This document shows positions 9,415 to 18,135 of a DNA stretch of 64,000 nucleotides, one piece after another; positions within the stretch are counted from its first letter, which is position 1; each line of letters begins with the position of its first letter. The notes beneath the pieces were generated by a model, which was not told the origin of the DNA, ran no database searches, and saw only the letters and a list, made by a program, of their open reading frames with translations. The stretch comes from Rhodanobacter sp. DHB23 (GTDB taxonomy: Bacteria > Pseudomonadota > Gammaproteobacteria > Xanthomonadales > Rhodanobacteraceae): contig NZ_JACYXK010000028.1 of NCBI RefSeq assembly GCF_014842975.1, forward strand, positions 186,001 to 250,000, written 5' to 3'. The position numbers and the translations under genes are program-made.

Positions 9415-9673
9415 GATGTTTCCTGCAGTACTGGAAGGAACGTCGCGTCCGCATGCGCTACCGCGCAAGCGATGGTGTTCCCAGCGTAGGCAGGAAGGAG
9501 GGACGGCGATTGATGCTTTTTGGCGTCGTTTGCACGTTCGCGTCTTGCGTCGATGACACAAGCGGATCATGCGAGAGTGAGGGTGAAAAACTGCATGCCT
9601 TCGGATGTCGGCCTGCAGCGCAGGCATGACCATGCCTATGGATGGCCATTCTTTCAGGCCACACGGCGTGCGG

Positions 9674-10621
9674 TCAGGTGGGTAGGGTCACCGGATGTTC
9701 GTCCGCACCGGCGCGGCCTCCGCTGGCGTTGCGCCAGGTGCCTGGGCTCACTCCCAGCTTCCGGGTGAATATGCGGGTGAAATGGCTCTGGTCGGCGAAG
9801 CCTGCGGCAAGCGCGATTTCGGTCAGCGGCAGTGTGTGGTCGCGCATCAGTTCGATCGCATAATCGATGCGGCGATGGATCAGCCACTGATGCGGCGACA
9901 TTCCGATGCTCTGTTTGAACCCGCGAACGAAGGCGCTGCAGGAGATGTCGCATGCCTTCGCCACCAACTCCAATGGAATGCCGCCAACGATATGCTCGCG
10001 CATCAACTCCATCGCCTGGCGCTGTTGCCACGGTGCCAATCCACCGCGTGGTATCGCATTGCGGCTACGCACACCACCATACGTCAGAACAAGATGGGTG
10101 CGCAGCGCCAGTAGAACGTGATCGACGAACAACTGGTTGTTCTTGCGTTCGGCACGCAATGCAGGCTGCAGACTCAGTCCAAGATGCCGAATGATTGGGT
10201 CGTCGACCGACTGACCTGGCTGGTTGCGCAAATCACTGACCGGAGCGGTACGCAGTTCGTCGGACAGCTCGTTGAGCGCGGCGCGCGGAATGTAGAAGAA
10301 CAACGGGTGGAACGGTTCGTACATGTACGCAATCGGGTTGCGCTCGAGGTCGTAAAAACTCGTGGTGCCGGCCATGAATGGCTTCACCGCCATTGACCGT
10401 CCATCCAGCCAGAGTTCGTGTCTCTGCTGTGCGCGTAGTTGCAGTCCCACCAGCCAAGCTTCTTCCCTGGCGATCGGCGTGCTGAAGCCGAAATCGGTCG
10501 CGTCGTGCATCAGCTCGGTGACGGCAAGCCGATGTCTGCCGCTGGTATGTGCGGTCAAGTTAGGGGGGGCGCTCATGTTGAACGATTTGCCTAACCGACC
10601 GCCGTAGGCTTCATGCTTCAT
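9674..10621 (-). CDS. AraC family transcriptional regulator
   Basis: 315-residue AraC/XylS-type regulator. The carboxy-terminal ~100 residues carry two helix-turn-helix motifs: ELVAKACDISCSAFVRGFKQS followed by GMSPHQWL, then EIALAAGFADQSHFTRIFTR with the signature GVSPGTWR. The amino half is a divergent sensor domain with no recognised ligand pocket. The start could be the ATG at 10621 or one at 10576. It reads toward the aldehyde dehydrogenase-OmpW-OsmC group, all on the same strand, and is the obvious candidate to control them, although the 259-base gap allows an independent promoter. Confidence 0.85.
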   Translation of the reverse strand: MKHEAYGGRLGKSFNMSAPPNLTAHTSGRHRLAVTELMHDATDFGFSTPIAREEAWLVGLQLRAQQRHELWLDGRSMAVKPFMAGTTSFYDLERNPIAYMYEPFHPLFFYIPRAALNELSDELRTAPVSDLRNQPGQSVDDPIIRHLGLSLQPALRAERKNNQLFVDHVLLALRTHLVLTYGGVRSRNAIPRGGLAPWQQRQAMELMREHIVGGIPLELVAKACDISCSAFVRGFKQSIGMSPHQWLIHRRIDYAIELMRDHTLPLTEIALAAGFADQSHFTRIFTRKLGVSPGTWRNASGGRAGADEHPVTLPT

Positions 10622-10745
10622 GGCTGTCGTCCTCGCCGGCACATGCGCCTCTCTCGTTACGAGTTCTTGGAAATATAGGTAGCGTGGATTCTTGCGTCAA
10701 ACCCGGTCGGGCATCCAGATACTGTCACATTATGCCCACCAAATC

Positions 10746-11975
10746 TTACGGCTGTATGGCTTGAGCAGGACATGCTGGGGAGGCTGAAGCGGGTGCCCGG
10801 TTCGCGGTCATGTTACGCCGGATCGACTGATCTGGAGTCATCCACAACAAGCCGCGCGCGGCACAATCGGCGGCGTAGTTGAACAACGCCCGCATATGCT
10901 GCTGGTCAAAATCGATAAAACTTTCCTGCGGGTAATCCACGGGGATTTCTGTCATGCGAAAGGTCATGCCAAGCCGCTTCGCCGTGGCGATGTTTTCCAC
11001 GATCGCACCACGGGTCTTGTAGGTCATCTCTGCAGCAACACTGTTCGAGAGTACATCGATGGTGTTGAACCGCGTGGTCTGTGGCGCTCGTGCGAGCTGG
11101 CCATTGACGATCATGTACAGGTGGGCGCCGCGTAGCTGCGGCAGGTCGTACGACTGGATGCCCGCGATCAACGGCAGGGTGAACACCGAGGTCGTCACGC
11201 CGCCATCGACATGCATCTCGTCGTAGTCGTGCTTGCCGTCAGTGACGCGTATCAACACCGGTGGAAACACGCCCGGTACGCTGGCCGAGGCAATCAGCAC
11301 ATCACGGAACAATCGGCGCGCGGTCGGGCCGCCGTGTTGGGCGATCTCGCCCATGTTCCAAAGCACCGTTTCGTGCTTATCCAGGTCGGTGGTTGCCACA
11401 ATCAGGCGGCGGCCCTTCGATGCTTCGACTGCCACGGCGGCGAGCATCTTCGGGGTAACGAAGTGATCGACCAGTTCGAACAGCGGATTGTGATGAGGCA
11501 GGCCGCGCGGTGACAGCAGTCGGGCCAGAATCGTACGGGTTGGCGAGCGAAGCAGGTTCGCGCTGAGCTTGCCGGTGAAGGCCTCCTGCATGCGATCGTC
11601 CCAGTCCGGGCCGAGAAAGGCGAAGGGTGCCAGCAGGGCACCGGCGCTCACTCCGGTCACCATCTCGAACTGTGGACGCCTGTGCGCGCGACTGAGGCCC
11701 GCCAGTGCTCCCGCACCGTAGGCGCCGCCCGAGCCACCGCCGGACAACGCAAGGATGTCGACGATGCCGCCAGTCGCCGCAACGCCAATGCCACGGAAAA
11801 AATCTGGGGCGAGCGCCGTGAAGTTGCCCAGATCGGTGGTTACCAGACGTACGTTCGCCGGAAATCCATCTGGTGCCACGTGGCCGATCAGGTCAGGCGG
11901 GGCGGCGCGTCGGGGCGCGGTCTGGCAACCGCTCAGCAGCAATCCGAGCCCCACCACGGCCAGCTTGTTCTGCAT
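10746..11975 (-). CDS. Patatin-like phospholipase, lipoprotein
   Basis: 409 residues beginning with a lipoprotein signal (VVGLGLLLSGC), so probably anchored in the membrane facing the periplasm. The patatin fold is shown by the glycine-rich oxyanion segment SGGGSGGAYGAGAL, the nucleophile elbow GVSAG and the DGG of the catalytic dyad (VDGGVTTS). The family hydrolyses acyl chains of phospholipids or related lipids. The start at 11975 has a strong GGAGG site; reading further upstream gives only low-complexity coding. It stands alone between two regulator genes. Confidence 0.85.
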   Translation of the reverse strand: MQNKLAVVGLGLLLSGCQTAPRRAAPPDLIGHVAPDGFPANVRLVTTDLGNFTALAPDFFRGIGVAATGGIVDILALSGGGSGGAYGAGALAGLSRAHRRPQFEMVTGVSAGALLAPFAFLGPDWDDRMQEAFTGKLSANLLRSPTRTILARLLSPRGLPHHNPLFELVDHFVTPKMLAAVAVEASKGRRLIVATTDLDKHETVLWNMGEIAQHGGPTARRLFRDVLIASASVPGVFPPVLIRVTDGKHDYDEMHVDGGVTTSVFTLPLIAGIQSYDLPQLRGAHLYMIVNGQLARAPQTTRFNTIDVLSNSVAAEMTYKTRGAIVENIATAKRLGMTFRMTEIPVDYPQESFIDFDQQHMRALFNYAADCAARGLLWMTPDQSIRRNMTANRAPASASPACPAQAIQP

Positions 11976-12282
11976 TTCGTGCCTCCCTCCAAGAGCTCTT
12001 GTCAGCTTGTCCGGCGACAGGCCTGTTTCGGGAGTCCGATGACTCCAGTCCCGGGCTGCATCCGGAAGAGAGTATGCGGAGCCGCGGATCACATCATCAA
12101 CCAATCCGCGTGGCTGCGTGCGCTCGGTACATGTCATGTCGCATGCGCCGAGGCGACGGTCTCCATCGACAAGCAGTGATCGCCAAGCAGTGATCGCTTT
12201 GTTCAATCCACGACCGGGCCGGCCCCGTAGCTTGTGGCTCAAGGCCATCCATTGGCGTTACCTCGGGAAGTGGGTGGTGCGG

Positions 12283-13206
12283 TCACTCAGTATGGTCGTG
12301 CATGTCCAGACCCTGGATAAGTCGCTTGGCGAGACGAGGTTGGCGGAATTGTTCCAGCCACCACGCCAGCGCGCGGCCTTCCTGATCGCTGCGCCAGGCA
12401 ACGTAGAGGACGTTCGGCTCGCGCGGATCGGCCATCCTCTTCTCCACCAGTTGACCGCTTTTCAGCAAGGTGGCAACCCGCCTCCGCGGCAGCCAGCCCA
12501 CGCCGAGCCCGTCCCGCTGTGCAAGCACCTTGGCGCGCATGCTCGGCACCGCGAGCGTGGGCTGACCACCCAGCACGCCATAGGCACGGCCGACGTTGCG
12601 CGAGGAGTCGGCAACGACCACCGCCCGGTGGCGGATGACTTCGTTCTGCTGCAGCGGCTCTGCGATCTTGGCAAGCGGGTGGCGTGGCGAGACGGCAAAC
12701 ACCCATTCCATCGCACCCAGTTCGAACCAGCGCAGATGGGGCATCACGGGTGGTTCGTTGGTGGCGCCCACGACCAGATCCGCGCGCCCTTCGCGCAAGG
12801 CCTCCCAGGTACCGCCAAGAACCTCATGCGTGATGCGCAGGTTGACACCGGATCCAAGGGCATCGAAGGCGCGCACCACCGGCAACAGGATCTCGAACTC
12901 CAGGATTTCATCGGTGACGATGTGCAGACGATCCTCCCAGCCACTGGCAACTTGCTTCACACGTTGGCTGAGGCGTGCAACATCAAGAATCAGTCGCGTC
13001 GCTTCCTGTGTCAGCAGCTGGCCAGCCGGCGTGAGCTGCAGCCGATAGCGACGGCGGTCGAACAGCAAGGCATCGAAGCGTCCCTCCAGCTGGCGCGCCG
13101 CGTGCGAAATGGTCGATGGCGCCTTGCCCAGGCGCGCGGCAGCGCGGGACAGGCTGCCGCTGTCACGGATGGCTTCCAGCAGCGCCAATTCGTCGTGGGA
13201 CAACAT
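12283..13206 (-). CDS. LysR family transcriptional regulator
   Basis: 307 residues with the LysR layout: amino-terminal winged helix (LALLEAIRDSGSLSRAAARL and PSTISHAARQLEGR) and a periplasmic-binding-protein-like effector domain. The ATG at 13206 gives the usual short leader before the helix-turn-helix. It is transcribed divergently from an SDR gene that starts at 13313, the classic arrangement in which a LysR protein regulates its neighbour from the shared gap. The inducer is unknown. Confidence 0.88.
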   Translation of the reverse strand: MLSHDELALLEAIRDSGSLSRAAARLGKAPSTISHAARQLEGRFDALLFDRRRYRLQLTPAGQLLTQEATRLILDVARLSQRVKQVASGWEDRLHIVTDEILEFEILLPVVRAFDALGSGVNLRITHEVLGGTWEALREGRADLVVGATNEPPVMPHLRWFELGAMEWVFAVSPRHPLAKIAEPLQQNEVIRHRAVVVADSSRNVGRAYGVLGGQPTLAVPSMRAKVLAQRDGLGVGWLPRRRVATLLKSGQLVEKRMADPREPNVLYVAWRSDQEGRALAWWLEQFRQPRLAKRLIQGLDMHDHTE

Positions 13207-13216
13207 GTTCGGCCTC

Positions 13217-13235
13217 TTCGAACGAGTGCGTCGAA
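13217..13235. promoter_or_regulatory. Possible LysR-type operator
   Basis: TTCGA and TCGAA form perfect 5-base arms separated by nine bases, inside the gap between the divergent LysR and SDR genes and 11 bases before the LysR start. LysR boxes are often short interrupted palindromes with T and A at the outer ends, so this is a candidate site for autoregulation and control of the SDR. It is a single short match. Confidence 0.35.
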
Positions 13236-13312
13236 ACGATGGTACGGCAAATAAAGCCGATCCGCTCAAGATGATTCCACTGTCCTTCTTCCCACGTCAC
13301 TTGGAGAACACC

Positions 13313-14062
13313 ATGAATCGTTACAAAGGCAAGTCCGTACTCGTCACCGGCGGCAGCAGCGGCATCGGTTTCGCCACTGCCAAGGCATTCGCCAAAGAGG
13401 GCGCTCAAGTCGTCATCACTGGCCGCGACTCAGCGGCGCTCGCCGAAGCCAAGATCGCACTGGGCTCCAACTCGGTCGCCATCCGCAACGATGCGGGATC
13501 AATTTCGGAGGCCAAGGAGCTGGCTGGCGCGCTGTCCGGCCTGGGCATCATGCTCGATGCAGTGTTCATCAACGCCGGTACTGCCAAGTTCGCGCCGTTC
13601 GCCGATGTCGACGAAGCGCTCTGGGACCAGAGTTTCGACACCAACGTGAAAGGCGCCTACTTCCAGCTGCAGGCCTTGCTGCCGCAGTTGAATGCCGGTG
13701 CCGCGATCGTCATCAATGGTTCGATCAACGCGCACATCGGTATGCCGAACTCCTCGGTCTATGCCGCGAGCAAGGCTGCGCTGATCACCTTGGCCAAGAC
13801 TCTCTCGGCCGAGCTGCTGCCGCGCGGCATACGCGTCAACGTGGTGAGCCCGGGGCCGGTGGCCACACCGCTGTACAGCAAGCTGGGCATGGACAAGGCG
13901 ACGCTTGAAGCCACTGCCGCGCAGATCCAGGCCCAAGTGCCGCTGGGTCGCTTCGGCACGCCAGAGGAGATCGCCTCCACCGTGCTGCATCTGGCCTCGC
14001 CCGAGTCGGCGTTCATCGTCGGCAGCGAGATCGTCATTGATGGCGGCATGAGCCAGCTCTGA
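13313..14062 (+). CDS. Short-chain dehydrogenase/reductase (SDR)
   Basis: 249-residue classical SDR with VTGGSSGIGFA (nucleotide loop), INAGTAKF (NNAG position), INGSIN with the catalytic Ser, and YAASKAALITLAK supplying Tyr and Lys; it ends IVIDGGMSQL. A GGAG site precedes the ATG. It is divergent from the LysR gene and likely under its control. A strong hairpin follows eight bases after the stop, so it is probably transcribed alone. Confidence 0.87.
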   Translation: MNRYKGKSVLVTGGSSGIGFATAKAFAKEGAQVVITGRDSAALAEAKIALGSNSVAIRNDAGSISEAKELAGALSGLGIMLDAVFINAGTAKFAPFADVDEALWDQSFDTNVKGAYFQLQALLPQLNAGAAIVINGSINAHIGMPNSSVYAASKAALITLAKTLSAELLPRGIRVNVVSPGPVATPLYSKLGMDKATLEATAAQIQAQVPLGRFGTPEEIASTVLHLASPESAFIVGSEIVIDGGMSQL

Positions 14063-14069
14063 CACCTCG

Positions 14070-14100
14070 GCACCCGGCGGTGGAGCAAGCCGCCGGGTGC
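14070..14100 (+). terminator. Terminator-like hairpin
   Basis: A perfect 11-base GC-rich stem (GCACCCGGCGG at 14070-14080, CCGCCGGGTGC at 14090-14100) with a nine-base loop, directly behind the SDR stop. There is no long T-run after it, so it may be a weak intrinsic terminator or an mRNA-stabilising structure. Confidence 0.5.
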
Positions 14101-14119
14101 TTCCACGCGGAGATCTTCC

Positions 14120-15118
14120 ATGAAGCCCTTCCAGCAAGTTGCGCGTTCGCTTGCGTTGGCTGCCGCGGCAAACCTGCCGTTCAATGCACCGGCCGCTCCG
14201 GTGCCCGTCGTGCAAAGCCGCTACGTCGTAACCGAGCGTCTCACGCTGCACTACCTCGAATCCGGCCACGGCGACGGCACCCCAGTGATCCTGCTGCACG
14301 GCTACACCGAAACCAGCCGTATGTGGCGTCCGTTGATGGCCAGATTGGGTGGTGACCGCACGGTCATCGCGCCTGACCTGCCAGGCGAAGGCGACTCGGG
14401 TATCCCGGCCGACGGTTACGACAAGGCCACGATGGCGCGCGACATTCACGCGCTGGTGCACAAGCTCGGCTACCGCAAGGTGAACCTGGTCGGCCACGAC
14501 ATAGGTCTGATGGCCGCCTACGCCTATGCCGCCCAATACCCGGATGAAGTGCAGAGCGTCACCCTGATGGACGCCTTCCTGCCTGGCGTGGGTGACTGGC
14601 AGAAGGTGTGGTTGCTGCGCGACAAATGGCATTTCAACTTCTACGGCGAGACGCCGCTCAAGCTGGTGCAGGGACGCGAGCGGATCTACCTCGAACATTT
14701 CTGGAATGATTTCGCCGCCGATCCCGAGCACTCGTTGTCCGAGGCCGATCGCCGTTACTACGCCGCATCGTACGCGCGTCCGGGACGCATGCGTGCCGGC
14801 TTCGAGTATTTCCACGCCTTTCCGCAGGACGCCGAAGCGTTTGCCCGCTTCGCGCGCACTCCGCTGACCATGCCGATGCTGGTGCTGGGCGGCGAGAAGG
14901 CTTCCGGTTCGTTCCTGATCACGCAGGCCACCCTGGTCGACACCCGGGTGCAGGGCGTCATCGTCAAGGGCGCCGGCCACTGGCTGATGGAAGAGAGTCC
15001 CGAGCAGACCATTCCTGCGATCACCCGGTTCATCGACCAAGTGTCACCGGCGCATCGGTCCCTTCGCATCGCGCCCACCCCTCCAAGCCAGACGCAACCG
15101 TCCCGAGAACAGCCATGA
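14120..15118 (+). CDS. Alpha/beta hydrolase (epoxide hydrolase / dehalogenase-like), exported
   Basis: 332 residues. A likely signal peptide (LALAAAANLPFNAPAAP) suggests export. The hydrolase fold is clear: HGYTETSRMW (oxyanion region), DLPGEGDSG, and the nucleophile elbow GHDIG with aspartate in place of serine, which is typical of soluble epoxide hydrolases and haloalkane or fluoroacetate dehalogenases. The catalytic His is in GAGHWLMEE. The tail past residue ~310 is proline-rich and unlike the family. Its stop overlaps the start of the next SDR (ATGA), so the two are translationally coupled. Confidence 0.85.
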   Translation: MKPFQQVARSLALAAAANLPFNAPAAPVPVVQSRYVVTERLTLHYLESGHGDGTPVILLHGYTETSRMWRPLMARLGGDRTVIAPDLPGEGDSGIPADGYDKATMARDIHALVHKLGYRKVNLVGHDIGLMAAYAYAAQYPDEVQSVTLMDAFLPGVGDWQKVWLLRDKWHFNFYGETPLKLVQGRERIYLEHFWNDFAADPEHSLSEADRRYYAASYARPGRMRAGFEYFHAFPQDAEAFARFARTPLTMPMLVLGGEKASGSFLITQATLVDTRVQGVIVKGAGHWLMEESPEQTIPAITRFIDQVSPAHRSLRIAPTPPSQTQPSREQP

Positions 15119-15867
15119 ACACACGACTGAAGAACAAGGTGGCCCTGATTACGGGTGGCAGCGCCGGTATCGGGCTGGCCACCGCCCATACCTTTGTCGC
15201 CGAAGGCGCCACCGTCTACATCACCGGTCGTCGTCAAGCCGAACTCGATGCCGCCGTAGCCGCACTGGGGCCGCGAGCAACCGGTCTGCGCGCCGATGCC
15301 GGCCGGCTAGATGACATCCGCGCCGTCTACGAACGCATTGGCCGCGATCACGCTCGTCTCGATGTGCTCTACGCCAACGCCGGCTTTTACGAATTTGGGG
15401 CGCTGGGGGGGCTGAGCGAGACGCACGTGGACACCACCTTCGACATCAACGTGAAGGGGGTGGTATTCGCCGTGCAGCAGGCGCTGCCACTGATGGGTCG
15501 GGGCAGTTCCATCGTCTTGACCGGATCCATTGTCGGCAACCAAGGCGCGGAGTCCTTCGGCATCTACGCCGCCAGCAAGGCGGCCGTGCGCTCGCTGGCA
15601 CGCAGTTGGACCGCCGAACTGAAAGACCGTGGCATCCGGGTCAACGTGATCAGCCCAGGTCCGATCGATACCCCTGGGTTGGGCAGTCTGGCAGGTGGCC
15701 CGAGCAACCTCGACGGATTGAAGCGCCAACTGGTGGCCACCGTCCCGATGGGGCGCATGGGCCAGCCGGAAGAGATCGCCAAGGCGGTGCTGTTCCTCGC
15801 CTCGGACGAAGCGTCCTTCGTCACCGGAATCGAACTCGCCGTGGACGGTGGTGCCGGGCAGGTATGA
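15115..15867 (+). CDS. Short-chain dehydrogenase/reductase (SDR)
   Basis: 250-residue classical SDR: LITGGSAGIGLA, YANAGFYEF, the Ser of LTGSIVG, and YAASKAAVRSLAR for Tyr and Lys, ending LAVDGGAGQV. It overlaps the epoxide-hydrolase-like gene by four bases, so the two products probably act in one pathway, for instance oxidising the alcohol or diol released by the hydrolase (inference). It is closely similar in layout to the SDR at 13.3 kb, suggesting a local duplication. Confidence 0.87.
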   Translation: MNTRLKNKVALITGGSAGIGLATAHTFVAEGATVYITGRRQAELDAAVAALGPRATGLRADAGRLDDIRAVYERIGRDHARLDVLYANAGFYEFGALGGLSETHVDTTFDINVKGVVFAVQQALPLMGRGSSIVLTGSIVGNQGAESFGIYAASKAAVRSLARSWTAELKDRGIRVNVISPGPIDTPGLGSLAGGPSNLDGLKRQLVATVPMGRMGQPEEIAKAVLFLASDEASFVTGIELAVDGGAGQV

Positions 15868-15869
15868 CA

Positions 15870-15893
15870 CGCTGGCTGCGCTCGCAGCCAGCG
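15870..15893 (+). terminator. Intrinsic terminator-like hairpin
   Basis: A perfect 10-base stem (CGCTGGCTGC at 15870-15879, GCAGCCAGCG at 15884-15893) with a GCTC loop, three bases after the SDR stop and followed by CAACCTCTTT. It very probably ends the hydrolase-SDR transcript. Confidence 0.65.
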
Positions 15894-15954
15894 CAACCTC
15901 TTTAGATGCTCCACGATGGGACTTATTAAGCACCCACGCCGTCGCTTCAAAGCC

Positions 15955-16698
15955 TCACCGCCCCGGCGCAGGGTCGCCCGCCTTCCACGAGGCCCACGTG
16001 ATCGCAGCGATAGGAACCGTTGCTACCTCACCTTCGCGATACAAGGCGCAGAACTTATCGCCGCACTGGATGATGCGATATGTGGAGGTGTCGGCGTGTG
16101 GCGCGGAAAGCTCCACCGTGGGGGCATTCGGGAAGCCAGTCTTGAGGTCGTTGGTAGCAACGCGAGCTCCAGCTTGGACGAAGGGTCCAACGGACAACAA
16201 CAGCACCGCGCCGATGAGCGCAAACAGTGTGTAAATAACGTAGGCGCCAAGGAGCAGAAAGCACACTGGAGCCAAAATGGATCGGATCATCCGAACGTGT
16301 CGGAGTTCGGATCCGCTCTGTGGTGTGCTTCTGCGCCGTGTCGCTGCTCGATAGATCAGATAATGGACTGCAGCTGACAACCCGATGACAAGCGATGTTG
16401 GGAGGACGATGATCAAAAACCAATGCGCGGCAAGGGCTTTGGAGACAGCTCCCAAGACGATGACCGCCCCTTCCATCCACGCACGCGCTGCATCAGTAAA
16501 TGTCCCTTGCACATCCGCAGGGAACATCGACGATTCCAAGTGCAGGCGACTAAGGTAACCGTCATGAAAAGCGCGCCCATTGAGGTAGCACAGCGGAGTT
16601 GCGATGGCCGCCAGCGCAGCCGCCCATTTTCCGAACGCTATGGGCGAGGCTTGTTTAACCTCACTGGTAACTTCAACTTTCGCTTGGCGCTCGAGCAT
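15955..16698 (-). CDS. Membrane protein of unknown function
   Basis: 247 residues that I do not recognise. Hydrophobic stretches lie near residues 22-40 (FGKWAAALAAIATPLCYL), 76-90, 93-115 (FLIIVLPTSLVIGLSAAVHYLI) and 138-172, giving about four membrane spans, followed by a soluble carboxy-terminal domain of ~70 residues containing two cysteines (IIQCGDKFC). It stands alone, convergent with the SDR upstream and divergent from lexA2. Base composition is a little lower in GC than its neighbours, which may indicate recent acquisition. Confidence 0.6.
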   Translation of the reverse strand: MLERQAKVEVTSEVKQASPIAFGKWAAALAAIATPLCYLNGRAFHDGYLSRLHLESSMFPADVQGTFTDAARAWMEGAVIVLGAVSKALAAHWFLIIVLPTSLVIGLSAAVHYLIYRAATRRRSTPQSGSELRHVRMIRSILAPVCFLLLGAYVIYTLFALIGAVLLLSVGPFVQAGARVATNDLKTGFPNAPTVELSAPHADTSTYRIIQCGDKFCALYREGEVATVPIAAITWASWKAGDPAPGR

Positions 16699-16886
16699 GG
16701 CGATTTCCCCTCATTGGCGGTGCCTCTATTTGCCATGCCGTCATCTCATTGCCTGCGACAGCAACCTGTCAAATGCTGATGTCTGGCGGACGGGCTACGG
16801 GCGCATCGGCGCCTGACTTGTCATGACGCTGCAGCGGCCTGTGGATCCTCCCTTTGGTTTGCAGCTCTAGCCAAGATGACGCGGGC

Positions 16887-16904
16887 GGAGTACAAATGTA
16901 CTCC
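16887..16904. promoter_or_regulatory. LexA2-type operator overlapping the lexA2 start
   Basis: A palindrome with perfect 8-base arms, GGAGTACA and TGTACTCC, around a central AA. It includes both the ribosome binding site (GGAG) and the first ATG of lexA2. The core GTAC-N4-GTAC resembles the GTAC-N4-GTGC site known for LexA2 of Pseudomonas putida. Binding here would repress the whole lexA2-imuA-imuB-dnaE2 operon. Confidence 0.65.
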
Positions 16905-17513
16905 ATGCCCGACCTCAGCCCCCGCCGCGCCGCCGTCCTCACCTTCATCCGCGAAAGAGTGTCGGGGCAGGGCCAACCGCCGTCCCTGGCCGAAATTGCC
17001 GAGGCCGCTGGTCTGGCCTCGCGCGGCGCTGCGCGCAAGCACGTGCTGGCGTTGGCCGAGGCGGGACTGATCGAGGTGGCGTCCGGACAGGCGCGTGGCA
17101 TTCGCCCGGCCGGTTTGCGCGCGCGTGCCGACCTGCTGCAGGTGCCGGTGTTGGGACGGGTGGCGGCCGGTCCGCCGATCGGCGCCGATGCCGGTCTGGT
17201 CGACACGCTGGCGCTCGACGCGCGACTGTTTTCGACGCGACCGGACTACCTGCTGCGGGTGCAGGGCGATTCGATGATCGAGGACGGCATCCTCGACGGG
17301 GATCTGGTCGGTGTGCGACGTACGCCCGAGGCGCGCGACGGGCAGGTGGTGGTGGCCCGGCTCGAGGGTGAACTGACGATCAAGCGTCTTGCCCGCGGCA
17401 AGGGCGGGATCCGGCTGTTGCCGCGCAATCCGGCCTACGCGCCGATCGAGGTGCGACGCGGGCAGGACTTTGCCATCGAGGGTGTGTTCTGCGGCCTGGT
17501 CCGCCGGGGGTGA
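16896..17513 (+). CDS. lexA2: LexA-family repressor of the SOS mutagenesis cassette (LexA2)
   Basis: 205 residues. The amino third is a winged helix (SPRRAAVLTFIRERV, then PPSLAEIAEAAGLAS). The carboxy part is the S24 self-cleaving domain: VLGRVAAGPP holds the Ala-Gly cleavage bond, QGDSMIEDG the catalytic Ser, and VVARLEGELTIKRL the catalytic Lys. LexA proteins repress DNA damage genes until RecA triggers self-cleavage. This one leads imuA-imuB-dnaE2, two bases before imuA, the arrangement described as lexA2 in xanthomonads and pseudomonads. The start may be 16896 or 16905; GGAG at 16887 fits 16896. Confidence 0.9.
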   Translation: MYSMPDLSPRRAAVLTFIRERVSGQGQPPSLAEIAEAAGLASRGAARKHVLALAEAGLIEVASGQARGIRPAGLRARADLLQVPVLGRVAAGPPIGADAGLVDTLALDARLFSTRPDYLLRVQGDSMIEDGILDGDLVGVRRTPEARDGQVVVARLEGELTIKRLARGKGGIRLLPRNPAYAPIEVRRGQDFAIEGVFCGLVRRG

Positions 17514-17514
17514 C

Positions 17515-18132
17515 ATGGGCGCGGTGGTGGCGATCGATGCACTGCTGCACCAGCGGCAGGTCTGGCGTGGTCGGCCGGTGGCGCCGCCGGCTGGGGCGCA
17601 GCCCACCGGCCATGCCGGCCTGGACGCGGTGTTGCCCAGTGGCGGCTGGCCCGAAGCCGCGCTGAGCGAGCTCCTGATTCCGGCCGACGGCGTCGGCGAA
17701 TTGCAACTGCTGTGGCCCACCCTGGCGCGCTTGTCGCAGGCGGGCGAGCGCATCGTGCTGGTCGCGCCGCCGTACTTGCCGTTCGCGCCAGCATGGCAGC
17801 AGGCCGGGGTAGACCTGCGCCAGTTGCAGGTCGTGCGCACTGACACACCGCGCGATGCATTGTGGGCGACCGAGCAATGCCTGCGCTCGGGCAGCTGCGG
17901 CGCCGTGCTGTGCTGGCCGCTGGGCGCCGACGACCGTGCACTGCGCCGCCTGCAGGTCGCGGCCGCCTCGGGACGCACCCTGGCGTTCGCGACGCGATCG
18001 CTCGACGCGGCCATCCATCCGTCACCGGCGGCGCTACGCATCGCCATCGATGCGGCGCCGACGCAATGGCGCGTGCTCAAGTGCCGCGGCGGGGCGGCGC
18101 CGACGCAGCCGATTCCCTGGGGAGCGGGATGA
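17515..18132 (+). CDS. imuA: ImuA, SOS mutasome accessory protein
   Basis: 205 residues. It is a RecA/SulA-related protein that acts with ImuB and DnaE2 in error-prone translesion synthesis after DNA damage. GHAGLDAVLPSGGWPEAALSELLIP near the start is characteristic of ImuA; there is no full Walker A motif, as expected. It starts two bases after the lexA2 stop and ends three bases before imuB, so it is part of a tight damage-inducible operon. Confidence 0.9.
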   Translation: MGAVVAIDALLHQRQVWRGRPVAPPAGAQPTGHAGLDAVLPSGGWPEAALSELLIPADGVGELQLLWPTLARLSQAGERIVLVAPPYLPFAPAWQQAGVDLRQLQVVRTDTPRDALWATEQCLRSGSCGAVLCWPLGADDRALRRLQVAAASGRTLAFATRSLDAAIHPSPAALRIAIDAAPTQWRVLKCRGGAAPTQPIPWGAG

Positions 18133-18135
18133 GCC

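Noticed and set aside
12049-12090. GCATCC-containing sequence as another ECF promoter
   Set aside because: GCATCCGG is followed by AGCC rather than CGTA at the right spacing and no gene starts downstream on that strand.
13499-15040. Long minus-strand frame opposite the SDR and hydrolase genes
   Set aside because: It is the shadow of high-GC coding on the plus strand; its composition (runs of His, Gln and Arg) is typical of antisense frames.
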